Of a stretch of 64,000 nt of DNA, positions 55,570 to 64,000 are shown in pieces. This DNA comes from Acanthaster planci. Its lineage: Eukaryota > Echinodermata > Asteroidea > Valvatida > Acanthasteridae. The position numbers and the translations under genes were made by a program. Each line of letters opens with the position of its first letter. Positions within the stretch are counted from its first letter, which is position 1. The notes beneath the pieces are model-generated. The model saw nothing but the letters and a program-made list of their open reading frames with translations, was not told the origin of the DNA and made no database searches. The stretch covers positions 186,001 to 250,000 of the forward strand of contig NW_019091595.1 in NCBI RefSeq assembly GCF_001949145.1, given 5' to 3'.

Positions 55570-55805
55570 CGCTCTTTCGTCTTCCGACACGGCTCCGTTT
55601 CCGCTGAGCTGTGGCCTCCTGGGTGCTTAATGGGGTTTTAATGGTGTCCCCACGGGAGCCAGCGGCTGCCCATCAATCAGATGTCTGCTGCGTTACACCG
55701 GCGAGCGGCCTGTGGTGGCTCGAGCGGGGCCCGACAACCTCTTCGACCCCGTCTGCAGGCTGCTCTTCCAACGCCGACTCCTGGTCTCTCGGAACCATCG
55801 TCTAG
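55570..55805. promoter_or_regulatory. GC-rich block with Hox/Pbx-type and TAATG sites
   Basis: GCTTAATGGGGTTTTAATGG carries two TTAATGG sites, and TGATTGATGG (55670-55679, minus strand) matches the Pbx-Hox consensus TGATNNATKK. The block is strongly GC-rich compared with its flanks and lies 2.3 kb upstream of Mox. A 64-codon plus-strand frame is open across it but shows no domain. Confidence 0.3.
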
Positions 55806-58465
55806 GGGAACAAGATGTGGACATTACGGGTGACTTATTGCTTGCAACACATTAGGTTTTGTAGTTACCATAAGGCATTTGATAATACATTTGATAATAA
55901 TCTGAACTACTTTAGATTTGTGTAAATGCATGTATAGTATTGCCAGTTACTTTCTGCGTAGAGCAAGGAAACAACTTCGACGGCACAGACCTATAATAGT
56001 GACATGATTGTAGGGGCGAGCTTGAAGATGCTAGCTTGGGTCCCAGGGCTTTGGCATTATTATACACATTATTGCGGTCCAGGCAATACCTCTGGCTTTA
56101 TTCTTAATCAAATGGTTCATAACATCTGTCTTTTTCGACCCATATCAAACCTTGAACTTTACAAACAGTGAGACTAGTGTCATGGGATTCCTCTCTAAAT
56201 GTATGCACTCCAGCAACTTAAGGATGCGCTGCCCGGTTCCAAGAGGGAGTTTAGCATTTCAAAATACAGTCTTGAATCAAGTCTAATCTGACACGGCGAG
56301 TTTTTAAACAATGAATATGTGCATCGTAAAATTTTGTTGAACCATGCAGAATCATGTGGTGTGGTGTAATACCATAGAGGAGGAAATAACCTTGCGTTCG
56401 AGCCGTGGGTGATAAAAATAAGGAGTGTGCGGTCGAGCCTCCCCCAAGGGTAACAACAGGCCGAAGGTCTCGCCACCAACAATGTGCTTTACCCCGGTTG
56501 GTTGGCCAATTTGGTTGCGGTCGTCGCTCGTTTAACGTGACATCTGTTGGTATAGTATATATTCGAACTTGTTGGCTCAAACTTGGCTCAGCGCTTCCTC
56601 CATATTATGGAAGTACTTCTCCCTTGCTCACGGTCTGGAATATTTAGGCAATGGATCATTAAACAGTAATATTTTAGCAGCACAAGTACCTTTTTTAACC
56701 AACATATATATGTACAGCACAGGTATTTAATGTTGGTTTTACGTGCTATAGAAAGCTGAGTATCCTGATCTGTGGATAGCGAACTATTTGGTGCGGTATA
56801 AAAAGGCCAATGATTTGCGGGTTTCTGCGAATGAAAGCTCCATTTTACTCTGACCACAGAGAAGAAATACGAGCGGTGTTTTCTGCGCCGTTTACCCAGG
56901 GGCCGTGGCCTCTTTGCCCGACCCGGTGCAATAACCTTGGGCTTTGGGTATTACGGGGTCGCTGTTAAACCTTAGAGCCGCAGTAATTTTTGATGGTGCC
57001 AGAGGCCAGCTCACCGGACAGACAACTACGGCCTAAGTATTTACAGCCCACCAACAGAAAAATCAGAGAGCAACAGGTGACCATGCCGCTGTGACCCATA
57101 TATCTCCATCACAGTTTTTACTTTCTCCCTTTTGGCGAGGTAATATGTTGCGTATCACCCGTTGGCAAATTCGTGAGAAAGAGTCACTGTGACCACAGCT
57201 GATGCACTTGTAAAATTGCCACATCCCAAATAAACTCAGTTGAGAATTCAGTGCATTGCATCGTTTAAATACGGGCGTTTCACAATAATAGTGCACTTCC
57301 AAGAGTTTGCAACGCGTTAGCCAATCACAATGCGCGAAATCTTTCGACCAAGTGCGCGTTTGGAAAGGGTCGACAGAATTTGCCTGTGCTTACGAATGAC
57401 TGTGAGAGACGCACCCATGTGTGCAGTTGAGTTTTAACGTTAACGTTCGCTTTGCATGGTAACGTGAGCTCAAAATGGTTTTACCTTTGATTCATTTTGG
57501 AGAATTCTGAAGCTTTTATTCAATGCCGTGCAGTACAAAAAATAGAAAAAGAAAACCCGCCGTCAAATTGCCTTAGGACCCCATCTCCTCTGCGCCTATC
57601 AAATCGGAATTCTGGCGATAAAAAAGGAAGCTTGCATCTAACAGGCGAGTCTGTGTTTTTCTAAGGATAATGAAGATTGATTGCCAAGTGTGAACTAGCC
57701 GTCTCACATTCACAAGACAGCGGGCGTGTTCACCTGATACAAGACCCACTCACTCCCTACAGGATGACAATGTGAGATGGCCGCTAATCATGCTAATGGT
57801 CGGGTGACACGTTTGGCCTCTCGTTGGTACACACGTATAAAGACAAGGTCAAGACCGCGTTAAGACCAAGTTCAATGGTACTGGCTACGGCCGGGAATGA
57901 TACGTGCGCCAATGGAAGCCGTTGCATGGATGGCCAGCCTGGCTGCATGACACTCCCCAGCCGTAACTGCACAAATTTGTCGGGCTGCACGCAATATCTT
58001 ATCCTGCTTTTTGTACCCGGTATTGGGCCCTGGGGTGAGGTTGAACTTTATAAGCGTCGCGTTGTCAGTAGAGGGCGTTTAGCGTATTTGCAGCAAGTAC
58101 TGTCAAGTGTCCAGGAAGGTACACGTACTATACGATTGGTGCAAACTATACGTGTGTGATGGTGATGGCTTTCGCCCATGAGTTACAATTTATTAGCGAA
58201 TCGCACCAAGACTGTGTCAAAAAGAGCACGGCGGCATGGAACAACGCTTCAGCTTATAGCCTTTCGTCAAGGCCTTCGTGGTTGTGTGTGTGTAACCGCA
58301 AAGCGACTGGACAGGAGACCAGGCAGGCGGCGCAGTCAGCCAAGAGGCCTTTTCCAACTTGATTTTGAGGTTATTGTGGTGAATTATTCAAAAGCTTTCT
58401 GATATGCATTGTTCATAAATTTCACGTAAATAGTCGAAGCAGATGAGTCTCTAGAATAAACGGCA

Positions 58466-58835
58466 TCAGCTCCAAAGCTTACGCAATGTTTCCATTTGGT
58501 TTTTCATGAGGGCAATAAGCGGTGAGATGACAACTATGATGCTTGTTGGTGGGGGATGGTTCTGACGTTGGAGTAACACTAACAAGTAGCAGTTCATGAA
58601 GGCCAAATGGTCAAAGCAAAACGGCAGTGCTTGAAATATGGAGCTCTTACCATATCCCGTGGGTAGAGACGAAAACGTCACGCCCGCGTACAGATGCTTC
58701 AATAGCCTGACGCTGCAACAGTTTAAACTCAGCAATCTGTAGTTTTCCAGCAGCATATTTTAAAGAACTGTCCAAATACTGCTCAGACAACTGACCTGCA
58801 CTCACGGCCGCTTACACATTTGACACGCTCGCCAT
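58466..58835 (-). pseudogene. RecQ-like DNA helicase fragment (degenerate)
   Basis: The 5' part reads FKLLQRQAIEASVRGRDVFV, then a frameshift near 58664-58672 leads into LPTGYGKSSIFQALPFCFD, the Walker A region (GYGKS), and farther on SIIVVISPLIALMKNQ, helicase motif Ia. This is the start of a RecQ-type helicase with the LPTGYGKS variant found in multicopy invertebrate RecQ-like genes. A plausible ATG lies at 58833-58835 but is followed by an in-frame TAA at 58812-58814. About 17 unrelated residues (NCYLLVLLQRQNHPP) sit between the two motifs. The DEAH box and all later motifs are absent, so it is a dead fragment. Confidence 0.75.
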
Positions 58836-60820
58836 TTCTCGTATACTTTCAATTTGCATAATAGGTAAATGTGTGCTGACCCCCTCGCTAATGATTGGTT
58901 GAGATTTTTGCTACCCCGTTGAAGAAAAACATAAGAAAATCCTGTCAAGTTGGAGAAGGCCTCGTGGCTGCGCCACTCGTGCATGTGGTTTCCGGTCCAG
59001 CCGCTTTGCAGTTACACATAATCACAGCTGCGAAGGCCTTGACGAAAGGCTACACTTCAGCTAAGCGTGATGACGTGCATTAACAGAGTAGAGATTTATC
59101 ATGGGAAAGCCATCTTGTTGTTTTTTCTTACATTGAAAACAGCAATGTAACCAAACTGAGGCTGGAAGAAAAAGTAGTCAGTTTCCTTTTCAGTATGTAT
59201 AGTTGTGCTGATTTTGTCATTTGGGTTTACAGGGGCAAGACAAAATGGCAGCATCATGACAAAGGTGTATAGGTCTGCTTTCAGTTTCGTATAATATAAA
59301 CAGGAGTGTCCGCTCGGAATATATTGCAGATTATCGACCAGAACGTATTTTGAGTAATATCTACACCTGAACAACAGTGATCTAAATTTGAACAATTCCT
59401 TTAATAAGCGATTATATGGGAAAACATGTAACGGTGACGCATACATGCGGGGTGGGGCGGGCGGAATTGAAAAGCGGCTTATCGCCGGATATAACTTTAC
59501 CACCCTGCACGGTTTAAAAGAAAACTGACATTGTTTTACTGAAGCAACATGCAAAAAAACAGCTGTGTTCCAATTACACTGTGCTTAATGATAAAACCAT
59601 AGAATTTTGAAAGTTGCGGAATATTTTCAATAATAATTATATTAGTCTATTTTGTCGACTCCCTGTTGCTTTTTTATTCAAATAGTCAACTTGGCCTCAT
59701 TTTACTTCTTTTCAGCCTGCTGGCCATCGTGACTTGTTATCGTCTTGCTTGTCGGTCGCTTGTCTTCAGTTTTCACCAAATTACCTCTTTCTTTGTTGTT
59801 CAGGGTGAGACAGTTTGCTGCTGCGGAATGCTTTGTCCGACCCACTGGAAAAAAATCATGGCAACACCCACACTGAATATGTTTGATGGGAGTATATCAA
59901 AGTAGGTCTTTGTACTGCATCAGGGTTATCGACCGAGAGATCCAGCCATTCGCTGCCTCTTATCTAAAGTGAAATCCTTCCTTCTGTTTTCCGGTTACCG
60001 AGAATCGGAGGAGCTAGGATCTCCGGTACATTTATGTTTCTGATTGATTAAACATTACTTAATGGAACAAAATTAGTAACTGTACAGGTATGCGATGAAC
60101 GCGACATCAGACTCGGGTTACATTTTGCTTCTTTTCCTTTCTTTTGTTACAGAGAAGAACTCTAGAATTGGAAGAAGCGATCCTCCAAATGTCATAGAGA
60201 ATCGCAAGCAGTGTAGGGCCGTAGCGGGTAGTGCCTGACTTCACTCGACCTTTATGATATCACAGACTAGTTAAGTTCAATATTTACTAGATGCCTTACA
60301 CGGGGAGGGGGTAAAAGTGCGTGAGGAACTGATTTTTTTGGTATGCACACGTGGGAGAGATTTGTCATTACTTTCAACCTTTTATTACCATTTTGAGGCT
60401 GTTTAATTCACGACCGCTGAGGACATTTCACTTTCATGATATGAAATTTGCGCTCGCGTTTGCTTTCGCGCCTAGTACAAACCAACAATAAGAAGTAAAC
60501 TGCAAAGCGAGTTTACCTAAAATTAGAACGAACATGGCAATACTCTCAGCTACAGCTCTTGGTCATTATGAGTGTAAAATTAATTACCTTGTCTGTTTTC
60601 GGATACTTTACAGGCAGCGATTTGCACTGCATTTATTATTGCATGCAACTAGCCTCCTTTCACGCTTACAAATTGCATTCAAAGTGTAATTCGCGTTTTT
60701 TTTTGGGGGGGGGGAACCACAATGACTGTCGAAAGAATCATTGAAACCCTTCCCCGAAATTCAAATATTCTAAGTTTAATAATGTTTTAAACGTTCGCTC
60801 AGCTGGTTTACGAACTCATG

Positions 60821-61030
60821 TGGATTGGGTTTTCATTCCCGATACCTGACTCGGTGTGTTTTACCCATTTGTGTTTTACCCGTGTGTTTTGACATTCCTC
60901 TGGGGTTTTCCTCCCACCTCTAAAACTGTAACTGCTTCTCACGTCTCCACTCCGCCGAATTCTCCAGGCCTGCGAGTGCCTAGGGCGCTTTCAAAGAAGC
61001 CTTGGTGTCATTACCAGAAATAACTTATTA
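60821..61030 (+). mobile_element. SINE family 1, 5'-truncated second copy
   Basis: Shares with the 13401-13695 copy the phrases GATTGGGTTTTCA, ATTCCTCTGGG, CCTCTAAAACTG and the terminal TTGGTGTCATTACCAGAAAT. The tRNA head is missing or unrecognisable, as expected of a truncated or old copy. Confidence 0.8.
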
Positions 61031-62519
61031 TAATTCGGAGACTTCACTGTCGTTACGATTCATTCGTGGATCAGTCGGTTTTTCTCGTCCGCTCTGGGAC
61101 ACAGCCCAATCCCATTCCAAGTAGCGATCCCCCCAAATCACATTGTTGTTTTCGTCCGTATATTGTTCGATAATTATGCTGAGCCACTCGGGGTGAAATT
61201 AATTATACCGAGGGCAAAACGGGCTGCTCTCTTGTCCATTTGCATTCATATGATATGTGGACACCTCGCTATAGGAAATAGAGGAAAAGGGAACTTTGGA
61301 GTGGTAACTTCAGAGGTGTCATGAGGATTCTTTTCGTTGGGTCTCGTTTGATTTATGACTTCAGTGCGACCTGTAAGTAGATCGGTTTCGCTTCTGTCCC
61401 TGACAACCCAGTAGCAACTGTATTTCTTCTTCACCTGCAAGCTTTTCACACTTGTTTATTTTTGCGTGGGGTATTTTACCAACGACTGTTCGTATGAGCA
61501 CCGTGGGCAAAATACACTTTGAAATAAAACGAGATTTTTTTCCGCGAAGGACATGAATTGGAACTTGGCTGGTGATTTATTTTGAAACTCACATTATGGG
61601 AGTATAACAATATCCCAAATGACGTTTCGACGTCATGGTTAAGAAAGGTTCTCGGACGGCCCAGCAGTTACCTTCAGAAAGTGTCTTTAAAAGAGGCTAA
61701 GTCCATAAGAATTATTTCCCCATGAAGGAATGGGGTCCCATTTACCACCTCGTAACAGGTTCAAGTCATATTTAAGTTACCACAACGAAAATTTCGTTAG
61801 CGATGGGGTCGGTTCCTGGTTCCGTACTGTGCTATGCTCTTGCTATAGCAGATGGCTGAGATGAACAGCCTGCAAACTGCACATTGGCTGCAACGCTGTG
61901 ACGTCTTACCGTACAGTGTTCGCGTCCTCGGTATATCGAGTTACAGATGATGTGCTCACCGTCACCTCGCGCGATCGGACGGTCAACCGTTTGCCCCCTA
62001 GCCGTTCTCCCGGGGTCAGTGACGGGTCGACGGCAGGAATGTCCCGGGAGCAACGCTCGGGATGTCCCGAGCCGCTTTTCAATCGAGCCGCCTCATCTAC
62101 CCACCATCAGCCACACGGGGCCGGCCTGTGATCTCGCGGTAAATAACTGGGGAAAAATCGGCGGCTTTTGTTAGGGGTAGGCTTACTCAGTGGCGATGCA
62201 CCTTATTTCGATGGGGAAGAAGGAAGATAGATGGGGGGGATGAAGCAAATGTCGGTAGCATTTTGGAAGTTTCAAAAGACGACGAGTTGGCTTGCCAGCC
62301 AGCAGTCAGGGGCGAGTTTGTCACTGGTGGTTACGATTGGAAATTGGATTTCAGCAGCGTCTGAGCTCGAGAGGTTTTGGTGTTAGAGCAAGCAAAGTCT
62401 ATCTCAGCCGATGCGGTCCATCGGACCGGCTTTAATCTCCGTCTTCCTAAAAAAGGAAGTAGAATATTTCTTTTCTTTCCTCCTTCCACTCCATCTCTGG
62501 TTTGCTTCCCACCTGTAAA

Positions 62520-62645
62520 TGCCGGTACTCGTTCATACCCCTGCGTGGAGATGTAGGAGTGAAGTGACTTGCCCAAGTCTAGTTTGGATTCGAGCCCCCA
62601 ACCCTCAGATCACGAGTCACCGGGCCCTAGGACACTGGGCCATAT
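62520..62645 (-). mobile_element. tRNA-derived SINE (family 2)
   Basis: On the minus strand an A box TGGCCCAGTGTC (62631-62642) and a B box GGCTCGAATCC (62586-62596) lie at tRNA spacing, followed by a body with ACTTGGGCAAGTCACTTCAC, a phrase common in SINE bodies. The 3' limit is unclear. Sequence differs from families 1 and 3. Confidence 0.7.
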
Positions 62646-63429
62646 TTCCCTTATGTTGTGGTAATACAATGATACAAATGGAATGATGACAATCGTGAAT
62701 CAAGTTGCCCTCATCTCAGATCTCTTTGTCCTGAGGCCTGGGAACGCTCCCCTGGTAGTGTCTGTGGTTTAAGACTGCTATATAACAACACACTGTCAAA
62801 CTGACGGATATCTTACTGTTCAACCTATGTAACCCCATTAGCTGTGGAAAAACTCCTCGCTGCCGGGGATCAGACTTAAGTCTAAAAATTTCACACATGC
62901 GTATAATATTGGACAGTTTTCGTGGTAGGCCTATAGGTAAACAATCTAACAACAGGGACAGGAGTCGGTGAATGTGACTGAACCACGCGTAGTCGTGAAA
63001 CAATTCAAGAATAACATTGGTTCTTCTTCGAAACGCATGCAGCCACAATCTGACTCACCGAACTCAAACTAGGTCTATGTAATGATGACGTCACACTTAG
63101 TGGGAGCCCACGGTCCACCGAGCACAGTAAGAAAGCACACGCGTGGGGCCATCGGAACAGAGGTATAATCAGTGACGGAATGAATAACGGTCCGGAACAG
63201 GAGACTCGTCGAGTATCACAGGTACATGAGTATCAGAAATTATTCACGGATAGGCTTGATATAATGGGGGAGGGTTTGTTTGTTTCCTGAAAAACAAAGA
63301 TACAATATCTCTGATACAGCGGTAAATGCCAGTCCCCTGTGGCGCAAGCGGGGGGGGGAGCTTGAGCATCAGGACTTTGTTCCGAACACCCTTCCCAACG
63401 ACAAATCCTGGATGCGCCGCTGTCTGGCC

Positions 63430-63734
63430 TGTAGTGCATGCAGTGTGTAGAACATCAAGGCTTTGGGTAGCAATTTCTGCCAACACAGAGCACAGAGGCC
63501 CCAAAATGTACATCACTGAATTTGCTTTATCACTCTCGGAAAAAGGGTCTACTATTATTTCTAAAATGCTGATTATATCCGTCGATTTTATGGACAAAAC
63601 AGAGTGTGCCAACAATGCTTCTTTGTGTTGAACAATTAACTTGAGAGCCCTGGCCATATGTAAAGGAAGTGATTCTTTGCAGGTGTGACACCAAAGGACG
63701 GAGTCGAGCATATAGGCAACGAGGAAAACAACTG
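63430..63734 (-). CDS. Possible exon of an unidentified gene
   Basis: A stop-free stretch after the acceptor-like TTGACACACAG encodes a helix-prone peptide with Cys-x2-Cys (WCHTC) followed by ARALKLIVQHKEALLAHSV and SILEIIVDPFSESDKANSV. It looks more protein-like than other open frames nearby, but I cannot name a family, and no strong donor is visible before the low-complexity poly-C part near 63350. It may belong to a gene continuing beyond the right edge. Confidence 0.3.
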
Positions 63735-64000
63735 CTGTGTGTCAAGTTATATCGTGTTGTTTTATAACATGTACCTGAAAACAAAAAGAAGAAAACTGTA
63801 AATGTTGCATGTCTCCTCGGGTAAAGCCAATGAAAGGCAAAAATATTTACTTGAAATATAGCAAAAAATGTGTGAAATTAAACATGTCTCTCTTGACGCA
63901 TTTAGCCATTGTTTCACAGATTGATGCTGTGTAATCATTATTAATTAAAGTGAACTTTGAAGCGGTGGCTGTATGTAATCAGAAAAGTCAAGATGGCGAT

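Larger units (their letters stand above)
53316..64000. other. Region upstream of Mox
   Basis: About 10.7 kb. The first few hundred bases should hold the Mox 5' UTR and promoter; there is no clear TATA box on the minus strand apart from an AATTTATAATC near 53586. Farther out lie candidate regulatory blocks (54802-54826, 55570-55805), repeat fragments, a helicase pseudogene and an unidentified open stretch. GC-richer blocks also occur near 56870-57030 and 61900-62130. Confidence 0.5.

Noticed and set aside
59099-59554. 151-codon minus-strand open frame
   Set aside because: Peptide has no domain or signal and no supporting splice or promoter features; unrelated to the nearby helicase fragment.
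1-64000. CRISPR arrays, operons, phage or other prokaryotic features
   Set aside because: Spliced genes, SINEs and MITEs identify animal nuclear DNA; no spaced direct-repeat array was seen.

Overview
This window is animal nuclear DNA: intron-rich, AT-leaning, with genes split by GT-AG introns. It carries two recognisable genes, both on the minus strand. Reading along that strand from high to low coordinates, the first is a Mox (MEOX) homeobox gene (53315 to 26782) and the second is the 5' half of a KMT2C/KMT2D-type histone H3K4 methyltransferase (about 18.1 kb to the left edge). The single Mox, the single KMT2C/D-like gene, the frequent TACATGTA and TAGGCCTAC words, the many poly-C/poly-G runs and the types of short interspersed repeat suggest a marine invertebrate deuterostome, perhaps an echinoderm. 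That placement is an inference; no species-specific gene is visible.

Region 1 (1-18545). Fifteen KMT2 exons with mutually compatible splice phases run from 9884 down to 241. They encode an AT-hook, an acidic linker, a C2HC/extended PHD module, three further PHD fingers and a basic GR-rich segment. Two small upstream exons (10768-10808 and the 7-nt coding end of exon 1 at 18135-18141) fit in phase but are less certain. The FYRN/FYRC/SET end lies beyond the left edge. The introns hold three TTAA-flanked piggyBac-like MITEs, a hAT-type MITE with an 8-bp target duplication, a 116-bp foldback element and a tRNA-derived SINE.

Region 2 (18546-26670) is intergenic. It holds a 41-bp tandem duplication, a CTCF-like motif, a 574-bp TTAA-flanked inverted-repeat element and a few uncertain coding candidates.

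Region 3 (26671-53315) is Mox: four coding exons, 317 codons, homeodomain split between residues 44 and 45. Its three introns are 6,940, 11,678 and 6,962 bp. They have no convincing genes but several GC-richer blocks and clustered transcription-factor motifs that are candidates for Mox cis-regulation.

Region 4 (53316-64000) lies upstream of Mox. It has candidate regulatory blocks, a frameshifted RecQ-like helicase pseudogene, SINE fragments and one unidentified open stretch near the right edge.

Functionally, Mox is a mesodermal DNA-binding regulator and KMT2C/D is a general enhancer H3K4 monomethylase. They need not share a pathway, and their adjacency is best treated as linkage. All exon boundaries were set by eye from splice signals, phase and family similarity.
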